Source: an uncultured Methylotenera sp. (GTDB taxonomy: Bacteria > Pseudomonadota > Gammaproteobacteria > Burkholderiales > Methylophilaceae). Taken from it: a DNA stretch of 18,601 bases. The DNA lies in the NCBI GenBank assembly GCA_937957775.1, contig CALFXV010000084.1:1-18601 (forward strand), read 5' to 3'. The notes beneath the pieces were generated by a model. It searched no databases and was not told the DNA's origin. It was given only the letters and a program-made list of their open reading frames with translations. A program made the translations under genes and the position numbers. Positions 7,257 to 14,051 of the stretch are shown one piece after another. Each line of letters begins with the position of its first letter. The first letter of the stretch is position 1.

Positions 7257-7931
7257 ATGGCAATTACCGATTGGCCTCTGGCAGAACGTCCGCGTGAAAA
7301 ATTATTGGCGCAAGGGGTCAGCGCGCTGTCGGATGCCGAATTGCTCGCGGTGTTTTTAAGGGTAGGCGTGAGCGGTAAAAGTGCGGTGGATTTGGGTCGC
7401 GATTTATTGCAACGCTTTGGCAGTTTGACCGGGATTTTTTCCGCAAGCCAAGCTGAATTGTCGCAAGTGCGTGGCATGGGCGTGAGCAAATACGTTCAGT
7501 TGCAAGCCATCTTTGAAATGAGTCGGCGTGCGCTGAAAGAAAGCATGCAAGGGAAAGATGCCTTGAGTTCGCCGCAACAGGTGCGCGATTTTCTCTGTTT
7601 AAAATTAGCCAGCCTGCCTTACGAAGTATTCATGGTGCTTTTTTTGGATGCGCAAAATAAGCTGATCAGTGCCGATGAGATGTTTCGGGGCAGCTTAACG
7701 CAAACCAGTGTTTACCCACGCGAAGTGGTCAAACGTAGCCTGCTGCACAATGCTGCCAGCGTGATCTTGGCACACAATCACCCCTCCGGTTTGGCCCAAC
7801 AAAGTCAGGCTGATGAGCTCATTACCCAGCAATTAAAACAGGCCCTCGCCCTAATAGACGTGCGGGTGCTAGACCATTTTATCGTGGCTGGAAACACAAC
7901 TTTTTCATTCGCTGAGCGAGGATTGTTGTAA
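7257..7931 (+). CDS. radC: RadC family protein (JAB/MPN metalloprotease-like domain)
   Basis: This is a widespread bacterial protein whose exact function is unsettled; the old DNA-repair label rests on a mis-assigned E. coli mutation. The 224-residue product begins [20 protein letters not shown], the usual RadC N terminus. A helix-hairpin-helix-like region follows (about residues 55-80, [11 protein letters not shown]), then the JAMM zinc motif of the MPN fold: H173-N-H175-P-S-G with S183 and D186 (HxHx7SxxD). Length and all motif residues are normal. A good Shine-Dalgarno (AAAGGA) precedes the ATG. It is divergent from coaBC, an arrangement shared with E. coli. The next gene starts only 9 bp after its stop, so radC may share a transcript with the membrane protein gene downstream. 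Confidence 0.96.
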   Translation: MAITDWPLAERPREKLLAQGVSALSDAELLAVFLRVGVSGKSAVDLGRDLLQRFGSLTGIFSASQAELSQVRGMGVSKYVQLQAIFEMSRRALKESMQGKDALSSPQQVRDFLCLKLASLPYEVFMVLFLDAQNKLISADEMFRGSLTQTSVYPREVVKRSLLHNAASVILAHNHPSGLAQQSQADELITQQLKQALALIDVRVLDHFIVAGNTTFSFAERGLL

Positions 7932-7940
7932 ACTAAAACC

Positions 7941-9191
7941 ATGGGAAATATAGTGGTTTTAAATAACACGCTGTGGCTAAATTTGGCCGTTGCATTAGGC
8001 ATAGGTTTGTTGGTGGGGGCCGAGCGTGAGCGAAGCAAAGGCATGGATACTGACCGCTCATTAGCGGGCATACGCACGTTTACTATCGTGGCTTTGCTGG
8101 GGGCCGTAAGCGCAGTGGTGAGCTTTTGGTTGCTGATCGTTTCAGTAATATGCGTGACGGTATTTGCTGCACTGGCTTACGTTGTTAGGGTCAACGAGCA
8201 CCCTGGTTTAACCACGGAAATTACCCTGGTGTTTACCGCTATATTGGGTGGCTTGGCCGTGACCACGCCATCCTTGGCCGCCAGTTTAGCCGTCACCGCA
8301 GCCATCCTTTTAACTGCCAAAGAACCCATACACGGTTTTGTTCGTGCCGCGGTTACCAAAGAAGAAGTCAACGATTTTCTGATTTTGGCCGCGGCCACAC
8401 TGATCGTCTTGCCCCTGGTACCCAATGAATTAATCGGGCCATTTGATGCCATTAATCCGCACAACCTTTGGTTGATTGTTATCTTGGTCATGCTCATCAG
8501 TGCGCTCGGGCATTTAGCCTTACGTGCGCTGGGTAGTCGCGTCGGCTTGCCTTTGGTTGGCTTGGTGTCCGGCTTCATTTCCAGCATTGCCACGGTGGGG
8601 GCCATGGGCCAACGTGCCAAACAAACGCCGGCGATCATGGAAGCAGCCGTAGCCGGCGCGCTGCTGTCTAGTTTAGCCACCGTTTTGCAATTGAGCTTGC
8701 TGTTGGCCGCCGTTCACCCACCAACCTTGCAAGCCATGTTGGCACCACTCACTTTTGCCGGCGTGGCCGTGGCCATTTATGCCTTGGTCATCACCGTCAG
8801 TTGTTTTCATAAAGCCTGCCCAGAGTTGGGCCAGCCCAGTCAGACCTTTAGTGTAAAAACGGCTTTTGGTTTAGCCGGTGTTATTGCCGTGGCCTTAATC
8901 GCCTCCGCAGCGCTGAATGCTTGGTTTGGCCAAACCGGGGTGGTGTTTGCCTCCATGGCCGCCGGCGTGGCCGATGTGCATGCAGCCGCCATATCGGTCG
9001 CTTCCTTAGCTGCTGCGGGTAACGTCAGTGCCGCTAACGCGGTAGTGCCTATCTTGCTGGCCTTTAGCATCAATACTTTTTCCAAGGGCGTGGCCGCGCT
9101 GGTAAGCGGGGGTAAGGATTTTGCTATGCAAGTCATCCCCGGTTTGCTGGTGCAAGTGTTGGCCGCCTGGATGGGTTGGATGTTGTTTTAA
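7941..9191 (+). CDS. MgtC/SapB-domain membrane protein with DUF4010
   Basis: A polytopic inner-membrane protein of 416 residues with no firmly known function. The N-terminal part shows the MgtC/SapB signature: GIGLLVGAERER (20-31) followed by AGIRTF (42-47) and hydrophobic helices. The C-terminal half (about residues 180-410) is the DUF4010 membrane region, with VSGFISSIATVGAMGQRAK and a final VVPILLAFSINTFSKG segment. MgtC proteins in pathogens modulate Mg2+ adaptation and ATP synthase, but such roles should not be transferred to this fused architecture. The start is 9 bp after radC with no strong Shine-Dalgarno close by (GAGGA lies about 20 bp upstream), suggesting coupling or weak initiation. 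cstA starts 25 bp downstream. Placing it between radC and cstA suggests an operon, but the functional link is unclear. Confidence 0.88.
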   Translation: MGNIVVLNNTLWLNLAVALGIGLLVGAERERSKGMDTDRSLAGIRTFTIVALLGAVSAVVSFWLLIVSVICVTVFAALAYVVRVNEHPGLTTEITLVFTAILGGLAVTTPSLAASLAVTAAILLTAKEPIHGFVRAAVTKEEVNDFLILAAATLIVLPLVPNELIGPFDAINPHNLWLIVILVMLISALGHLALRALGSRVGLPLVGLVSGFISSIATVGAMGQRAKQTPAIMEAAVAGALLSSLATVLQLSLLLAAVHPPTLQAMLAPLTFAGVAVAIYALVITVSCFHKACPELGQPSQTFSVKTAFGLAGVIAVALIASAALNAWFGQTGVVFASMAAGVADVHAAAISVASLAAAGNVSAANAVVPILLAFSINTFSKGVAALVSGGKDFAMQVIPGLLVQVLAAWMGWMLF

Positions 9192-9216
9192 CTTAAATTG
9201 AGTGGCGTAAATAATC

Positions 9217-11286
9217 ATGCATAAACAGATTAAATTCCTATTGTGGGTGGCCGTGCTAGGCCTAGGCTTGGCAGCCGTGTCGGCCATTGCTTTAAACCGC
9301 GGTGAGAGCATCAGTGCCATGTGGTTTATAGCCGCTGCAGCCTGCATTTACGCCATTGCATACCGTTTTTACGCGGCTTGGATTGCTGCCAGCGTGCTCA
9401 CGGTGGACGCCACCCGGGCCACGCCAGCAGAGCGCTTGGACAACGGTCGCGATTTTATTCCGACCAATAAATGGGTGGTGTTCGGCCACCATTTTGCCGC
9501 CATTGCCGGCCCTGGCCCCTTGATCGGCCCGACACTGGCTGCTCAGTTTGGTTATTTGCCCGGCACCTTGTGGATATTAGTCGGTGCGGTATTGGGCGGG
9601 GCAGTGCAGGACATGGTGACCTTGTTTTTCTCCACCCGGCGCAATGCCCGCAGCTTAGGCCAAATGGCCAGAGACGAAATCGGCCCGATAGGCGGGGCCG
9701 CTGCCTTAATCGGCACTTTCATGATCATGATCATCTTGATCGCGGTGTTGGGCTTGGTGGTGGTGAACGCCATGAAGCACAGCCCATGGGCCACCTCTAC
9801 CGTCGCCGCCACCATCCCGATTGCCATGCTAGTGGGGTTTTACATGCGCAATTTTCGTCCGGGGCGCGTATTAGAAGCCAGCTTATTGGGTGTGGCGCTG
9901 TTGTTATTGGCGGTGGTAGGTGGTGGTTGGATAGACCACCAACCCATGCTGCGGCAATGGTTTGATCACGAAGGCCTAAGTTTGGCCTGGGCCATTATCG
10001 CTTATGGCTTTGCCGCGGCGGTGGTGCCGGTTTGGCTGCTGTTAGCCCCACGCGATTATTTGTCGACTTTCGTGAAGTTAGGCACGGTCATGTTATTGGC
10101 GATAGCCATCGTCATTTTGCAACCGCAAGTGCACATGCCGGCCTTAACCCAGTTTACCGATGGTAGCGGCCCCATATTCGGCGGCAAGCTCTTCCCCTTC
10201 GTCTTCATTACCATCGCCTGCGGCGCCATTTCCGGCTTTCATTCGCTGATTGCCTCCGGCACCACGCCTAAGTTGTTGGCCAACGAAGGCGACATACGCA
10301 TGATAGGTTACGGCGCCATGTTGTTAGAAAGTTTCGTCGCTATCATGGCCATGATAGCCGCTACCGTGTTGGAGCCAGGCGTGTTCTTCGCCATCAACAG
10401 CCCGGCCGGGGTGGTGGGCAGCGAGGCGGTGGACGCCATTGCTAAAATCAACAGTTGGGGCTTTGCCGTGACGGTAGAGCAAATGAATCAATTGGCACGC
10501 GACATGGGCGAAAGCAGTTTGTTTGCCCGTACCGGTGGCGCGCCTAGCTTGGCGGTGGGCATGGCCAGTATATTTGGCCATGCATTTGGTAAAGGCATGC
10601 TGGCCATTTGGTACCACTTTGCCATTATGTTCGAAGCGATTTTCATCTTGACCACCTTGGATGCGGGCACGCGCGTTGGACGTTTTATGTTGCAAGACAT
10701 GCTGGGTAACATTTGGCCAAAAATGGGCCAGACTTCGTGGATGCCGTCTGTGATGTTAACCAGCGGGCTAGTGGTGGCCGGTTGGGGTTATTTCTTATAC
10801 ATAGGCGTGATAGACCCGAACGGGGGCGTCAACATTTTATGGCCCTTATTCGGCATTGCTAACCAAATGCTGGCGGCCATAGCCTTGTGCGTGGCCACTG
10901 GCATATTGGTGAAGTCCGGCAAATTTAAGGTGGCGTGGATTACCGGTTTGCCTTTGGTTTGGCTGCTAATCGTGACCACCAGCGCCGCCTGGCAAAAAAT
11001 ATTCAGCGACGACATCCGTGTCGGCTTTTTTGCCGCCGCCAACGATTTGGCGACTAAATTAGCCGCCGGTGTGCTGCCATTAGAAAAAGCCGCGGTGGCG
11101 CCCAAGTTGATTTTCAACCAACAAATGGACGCTTATTTAACCGTGTTTTTGGTGGTGCTGTTGTGGGTGGTGGTGTTGGACATGCTTTATGTGTTGTATC
11201 GCTACTTTAGCAAGCAACCGCTGATGCCATTGACCGAGGTGCCGTATCAACCCACCCGCTTGCTCGACAATTGGGTGCGTGACTGA
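9217..11286 (+). CDS. cstA: Carbon starvation protein A (CstA-type transporter)
   Basis: An inner-membrane carrier of the CstA family. E. coli members (CstA, BtsT) import pyruvate, and CstA is also linked to peptide use during carbon starvation. The 689-residue length is close to E. coli CstA (701). Family segments: FYAAWIAASVLTVDATRATP and NGRDFIPTNKWVVFGHHFAA followed by IAGPGPLIGP in the N-terminal third, GAVLGGAVQDMVTLFFSTRR, FHSLIASGTTPK mid-protein, and TLDAGTRVGRFMLQD with a C-terminal membrane domain (NGGVNILWPLFGIANQMLAA). Many hydrophobic helices are evident throughout. The stop codon overlaps the start of the YbdD-type gene by one base (TGATG), the standard partner arrangement. I cannot separate CstA from BtsT subtype, so substrate is inferred at family level. 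Confidence 0.95.
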   Translation: MHKQIKFLLWVAVLGLGLAAVSAIALNRGESISAMWFIAAAACIYAIAYRFYAAWIAASVLTVDATRATPAERLDNGRDFIPTNKWVVFGHHFAAIAGPGPLIGPTLAAQFGYLPGTLWILVGAVLGGAVQDMVTLFFSTRRNARSLGQMARDEIGPIGGAAALIGTFMIMIILIAVLGLVVVNAMKHSPWATSTVAATIPIAMLVGFYMRNFRPGRVLEASLLGVALLLLAVVGGGWIDHQPMLRQWFDHEGLSLAWAIIAYGFAAAVVPVWLLLAPRDYLSTFVKLGTVMLLAIAIVILQPQVHMPALTQFTDGSGPIFGGKLFPFVFITIACGAISGFHSLIASGTTPKLLANEGDIRMIGYGAMLLESFVAIMAMIAATVLEPGVFFAINSPAGVVGSEAVDAIAKINSWGFAVTVEQMNQLARDMGESSLFARTGGAPSLAVGMASIFGHAFGKGMLAIWYHFAIMFEAIFILTTLDAGTRVGRFMLQDMLGNIWPKMGQTSWMPSVMLTSGLVVAGWGYFLYIGVIDPNGGVNILWPLFGIANQMLAAIALCVATGILVKSGKFKVAWITGLPLVWLLIVTTSAAWQKIFSDDIRVGFFAAANDLATKLAAGVLPLEKAAVAPKLIFNQQMDAYLTVFLVVLLWVVVLDMLYVLYRYFSKQPLMPLTEVPYQPTRLLDNWVRD
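10339..10358. repeat. Perfect 20-bp palindrome inside cstA
   Basis: The self-complementary sequence has half-site GCTATCATGG and its complement with no spacer. It encodes the AIMAMIA part of a membrane helix. It may simply follow from the symmetric codon series, but a perfect 20-bp dyad is uncommon by chance. Confidence 0.5.
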
Positions 11287-11495
11287 TGACTGCCTTAGCC
11301 CGTCTCTGGAAAAAAATACGCCACTTGTGGCACCGCGTGCGCCAATTAAGTGGGGACGATGCCTATGAGGTGTACGTCAAACACCATGCCGCTTTTCACC
11401 AAGCCAGCGTGGATGCGCCGCCCTTATTAAGCCGCAAAGAATTTTTTAAATATTGGCAAGACAGCCAATGGCAAGGGGTAAACCGTTGTTGTTAG
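11286..11495 (+). CDS. YbdD/YjiX-family small protein (DUF466)
   Basis: A short cytosolic protein (69 aa) of the family encoded immediately after cstA/btsT in many proteobacteria (YbdD and YjiX in E. coli). Its role with the transporter is not settled. Recognisable features are the DDAYEVYVKHH core, the LLSRKEFFKYWQDSQW helix and the terminal RCC, which matches the family's characteristic double-cysteine end. It is slightly longer at the N terminus than E. coli YbdD (65 aa). The start codon overlaps the cstA stop by one base, so translation is probably coupled. Basic residues near the start (LWKKIRHLWHRVR) could associate with the membrane or the transporter, but that is speculation. A REP-like hairpin begins 16 bp after the stop. 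Confidence 0.9.
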   Translation: MTALARLWKKIRHLWHRVRQLSGDDAYEVYVKHHAAFHQASVDAPPLLSRKEFFKYWQDSQWQGVNRCC

Positions 11496-11511
11496 CATGA
11501 TGGCAATATAG

Positions 11512-11566
11512 GTAGGAGCGGCGCCTCGCCGCGATACTGCAAATCGCGGCGGGGCGCCGCTCCTAC
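11512..11566. repeat. REP-like GC-rich palindrome
   Basis: Two 24-nt arms (11512-11535 and 11543-11566) beginning/ending GTAGGAGCGGCGCC / CTCCTAC pair with a single T/G position (a G-U wobble in RNA) around the 7-nt loop ACTGCAA. The GTAGGAGCGG...CCGCGAT layout is that of REP elements known from pseudomonads and xanthomonads. It lies between the cstA-ybdD operon and the next gene. No T-run follows on either strand, so it is not a classic terminator, though it could stabilise upstream mRNA. It is the only copy I see in this window. Confidence 0.85.
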
Positions 11567-11639
11567 AAAAACATAAAGCGTGAAAAAGCGCTTGTGATAT
11601 AGCGTAACGATTAAATAATAAAGATAGGCTCCAAGCAAC

Positions 11640-12380
11640 ATGAAAAAATTTGGTATCACCATAATAGGCGATGAAATACTCTCCGGTAAGCGGCAAGACG
11701 CGCATTTGTCATTTGTCGTTCAAGCCTTAAAAGCCCGCGGCTTGCAATTGGCTTGGGCGAATTATTTGGGCGATATCCCCGAGCAAATTACCGCCACACT
11801 CAAGGCCAGCATGGCGCGTGGCGACGTGGTATTTAGCTTTGGCGGCATAGGCGCCACGCCAGACGACTTTACCCGGCAATGCGCAGCCGATGCGGTGGGC
11901 GTGCCCATCGTCCGGCATCCACTCGCCCTAGCCGAAATAGAAGCGCAATACGGTGACACGGCTTACCCTAAACGCGTGCTCATGGCTGATTTCCCGCAAG
12001 GCGCCAACATCGTGCCCAATCCGGTCAACCGGGTGGCGGGTTTTTCCATCAACGAACATTATTTTGTGCCCGGCTTTCCGCAAATGGCCCATCCCATGAT
12101 TGAGTGGGTGTTGGATACGCATTACGCGTCGCTGTTTCATCAGCAAGATTACATTGAGGCCTCGATCTTGGTAACCGAAGCGGGCGAAAGCCGTTTGATT
12201 GATTTAATGCAAAGCATCGTCAAGCGCTACCCCGACTTGAAATTATTTAGTCTACCCAAACTCGACCAGCAGCGCAGCACCGAGCTGGGCGTGAAAGGGC
12301 CGGCACAATTGGTGCACACCGCCATGGCGGAAATCAAGCAAGGCGTCAGTGCCCTTAATTTCCCTTGGACCGACTTATAG
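11640..12380 (+). CDS. CinA-like / molybdopterin-binding-domain protein
   Basis: A stand-alone MoCF-biosynthesis (MoaB/Mog-type) domain protein of 246 residues. The fold is shared by molybdopterin adenylyltransferases and the N-terminal domain of CinA. Visible motifs are GDEILSGK (10-17), GGIGATPDD (68-76, the family's nucleotide/pterin-binding loop with its Asp pair) and PNPVNRVAGF followed by VPGFPQMA (about residues 126-150), which corresponds to the PGxP loop of CinA. The C-terminal nicotinamide-nucleotide amidase domain of full CinA (about 160 aa) is absent. Such short proteins are common in proteobacteria and their substrate is not established; a role in nucleotide-metabolite repair or molybdenum cofactor chemistry would be guesswork. 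No strong Shine-Dalgarno precedes the ATG. The stop codon overlaps the GTG start of the YkgJ-type gene. Confidence 0.9.
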   Translation: MKKFGITIIGDEILSGKRQDAHLSFVVQALKARGLQLAWANYLGDIPEQITATLKASMARGDVVFSFGGIGATPDDFTRQCAADAVGVPIVRHPLALAEIEAQYGDTAYPKRVLMADFPQGANIVPNPVNRVAGFSINEHYFVPGFPQMAHPMIEWVLDTHYASLFHQQDYIEASILVTEAGESRLIDLMQSIVKRYPDLKLFSLPKLDQQRSTELGVKGPAQLVHTAMAEIKQGVSALNFPWTDL

Positions 12381-12634
12381 TGGATTGCCGGCAAGCGTGC
12401 GGCGCCTGTTGCATCGCCCCATCCATCAACAGCCCCATACCGGGCATGCCCAATGGCAAACCGGCTGGGGTGCGCTGCGTGCAATTAAGCGCAGACAATC
12501 AATGCCTGATTTTTGGCCTAGCTACACGCCCGGCCTTTTGTTTAGGCTTGCAGCCCAGTGCAGAAATGTGTGGCAGCAATCGCGATCAAGCCATAATCTG
12601 GTTGACCGAGTTGGAGCAATTAACCCGGCCTTAA
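12380..12634 (+). CDS. YkgJ-family cysteine-cluster protein
   Basis: A small protein (84 aa) of the YkgJ/zinc-iron-chelating-domain family, expected to bind a metal ion or iron-sulfur cluster; its function is unknown. The cysteine layout is clear: C3, C7, C10, C11, C33, C42, C54 and C64, within M-D-C-R-x-x-C-G-A-C-C, SPIPGMPNGKPA and GLQPSAEMCG. I place the start at the GTG at 12380, because E. coli YkgJ begins M-x-C-R-x-x-C-G-A-C-C and because this start overlaps the upstream TAG by one base (TAGTG). The upstream in-frame TTG at 12365 would add five residues (MDRLI) lying inside the previous gene. The TAGTG overlap implies translational coupling with the CinA-like protein. The stop lies within an inverted repeat shared with the convergent transporter gene. 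Confidence 0.9.
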   Translation: MDCRQACGACCIAPSINSPIPGMPNGKPAGVRCVQLSADNQCLIFGLATRPAFCLGLQPSAEMCGSNRDQAIIWLTELEQLTRP

Positions 12635-12649
12635 CTAGCGCTTAAGGCC
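12627..12649. repeat. Inverted repeat containing both convergent stop codons
   Basis: GGCCTTAA (12627-12634) and TTAAGGCC (12642-12649) flank a 7-nt loop. The left arm ends with the TAA of the YkgJ-type gene. The right arm begins with the TAA of the - strand transporter gene. No T-run follows on either strand, so it is at best a non-canonical two-way terminator. Confidence 0.6.
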
Positions 12650-13916
12650 TGTGTTCTTGCATGCACCACACGGCAATTAGGCTGACCAAAGCCATGGACG
12701 ACACGTAATAGCCTACCCAGGGTAAGCCGCCCTGATAGACCAACAATTGCGACACATACGGTGCGCTAGACGCCCCTAAAATGCCCCCCAAGTTGTAGCT
12801 TAAGCCGGCGCCACTGTAACGCACCGGTACCGGAAATTGCTCGGGTAAAAATGCCCCCATGGGCGCAAACGTGGCGCCCATTAACAACAGCGCCAACGAT
12901 AAAAATAAGGTGATGGCATACGGGTGGCCATGGCTGAGCAAGGGGTTAAGGCTAAAGCCGACCATTACAGCTAAAAAGCAGCCAATTAACAGCACAGGTT
13001 TGCGTCCGTATCGATCGCTCATGGCGGCCGATAGCGGCGTAATCAGCGCCATGAACAGCACGGCAAAACAGAGCATTTGCAAGAAATCCACCCGGGCTAT
13101 GCCCAAGGTTTGGGTGCCGTAACTTAAGCAAAAAACCGTGGCGGTATAAAACAGGTTATAGCAAACCGTCATGGCAAGGGCGCCAAGTAACATGGGCCGC
13201 TTGTGCCGCTGCAACAAAGTCAGCATGGGCAATTTTAGGGTTTGCTGCTGGGCTAAGGCTCGAGCAAAGGCGGTGGTTTCGCTTAGTTTAAAGCGCACAT
13301 ACAAGCCCACCAAGACCAGGGCGGCACTGGCATAAAACGGCAGGCGCCAACCCCATGCTAAAAATTCTGCCTCGCTCAAATAGGCGCTTAAACCTAAAAA
13401 ACTTAAACAAGCCAGTAAAAAGCCAATAGCCGGCCCCAGTTGGGGAAACATGCCAAACCAAGCGCGCCTATGCGCTGGCGCACTCTCAGTTGCCAGCAAG
13501 GCGGCGCCACCCCATTCGCCACCCAAGCCTATGCCTTGTGCCACGCGCAGCAAGCACAGCAATAGCGGTGCCCATGCGCCCAATGTGGCGTAGCCAGGCA
13601 GGCAGCCGATTAACAAGGTGGCCGTGCCCATTAGTAATAAAGAACTGGCTAGCGTGGCTTTACGGCCTATGCGGTCACCAAAGTGGCCAAACAGGATGGC
13701 GCCCAATGGCCTAGCGAAAAAGGCGATGCCAAAGCTTAAAAAAGCATTTAAAGCTTGGGCAGACGGGTCGCTACTGGGGAAAAATACCGGGCCTATGACC
13801 AAGGCGGCGGCCATGGCGTATATGTAAAAGTCGTAAAACTCAATGGCGGTGCCGATAAAGCTGGCAAAGGCAATCTGCGAATTGGAGGCGGTTTTTTGGT
13901 TAGGGCTAGGGTGCAA
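12642..13916 (-). CDS. MFS transporter, metabolite:H+ symporter (MHS) type
   Basis: An inner-membrane proton symporter for a small organic acid or related solute. The 424-residue protein shows the MHS hallmarks: SQIAFASFIGTAIEFYDFYI at the N terminus (first helix), the loop 2-3 motif GHFGDRIGRK (77-86), RVAQGIGLGGEWGGA in helix 4, and a second-half repeat of the motif, SDRYGRKPVL. Relatives include ShiA, ProP, citrate and alpha-ketoglutarate carriers; the sequence alone does not fix the substrate. The start is a TTG at 13916. An ATG 17 bp upstream is out of frame, the frame has a stop seven codons upstream, and the next in-frame ATG would remove the first helix. It converges on the YkgJ-type gene with a 7-bp gap and diverges from dusB. 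Confidence 0.92.
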   Translation of the reverse strand: MHPSPNQKTASNSQIAFASFIGTAIEFYDFYIYAMAAALVIGPVFFPSSDPSAQALNAFLSFGIAFFARPLGAILFGHFGDRIGRKATLASSLLLMGTATLLIGCLPGYATLGAWAPLLLCLLRVAQGIGLGGEWGGAALLATESAPAHRRAWFGMFPQLGPAIGFLLACLSFLGLSAYLSEAEFLAWGWRLPFYASAALVLVGLYVRFKLSETTAFARALAQQQTLKLPMLTLLQRHKRPMLLGALAMTVCYNLFYTATVFCLSYGTQTLGIARVDFLQMLCFAVLFMALITPLSAAMSDRYGRKPVLLIGCFLAVMVGFSLNPLLSHGHPYAITLFLSLALLLMGATFAPMGAFLPEQFPVPVRYSGAGLSYNLGGILGASSAPYVSQLLVYQGGLPWVGYYVSSMALVSLIAVWCMQEHRP

Positions 13917-13948
13917 TGTTGGCCGACTTTCATTTTAAAATTTAGCGG

Positions 13949-13964
13949 GGCTTAAGCCATTATA
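13949..13964 (-). promoter_or_regulatory. Candidate -10 and adjacent palindrome upstream of the MHS transporter
   Basis: Read on the - strand, a perfect TATAAT (13959-13964) lies 42 bp upstream of the TTG start. It is followed directly by the 10-bp palindrome GGCTTAAGCC (13949-13958), near where transcription would begin. No good -35 is seen at 16-18 bp, so an activator may be needed, or the match is chance. Confidence 0.4.
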
Positions 13965-14003
13965 CAAAGTTTTGCTTTATATCCTGCCAGCCGCAAATTT
14001 AAG

Positions 14004-14032
14004 TTTTCCGGCACCTAATTTGCGTATAAAAT
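14004..14032 (+). promoter_or_regulatory. Candidate promoter of dusB-fis
   Basis: TTTTCC (14004-14009, three of six) and TAAAAT (14027-14032, five of six) are 17 bp apart, ending 19 bp before the dusB ATG. The overlapping TATAAA (14025-14030) is an alternative -10. The weak -35 keeps confidence modest. Confidence 0.4.
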
Positions 14033-14051
14033 AGGCAACTCGGCGTTAATA

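Noticed and set aside
8177..9347. Long - strand open frames opposite the MgtC/DUF4010 and cstA genes
   Set aside because: They are antisense shadows of strongly conserved coding regions, with no family motifs or start signals.
9721..9734. ATGATCATGATCAT palindrome in cstA
   Set aside because: It is a simple tandem of ATG/ATC codons encoding a Met-Ile helix; low complexity explains the symmetry.
11640..12380. Truncated cinA pseudogene
   Set aside because: Stand-alone MoCF-domain proteins of about 250 residues are a normal family, and the downstream sequence is another intact gene rather than a decayed amidase domain.
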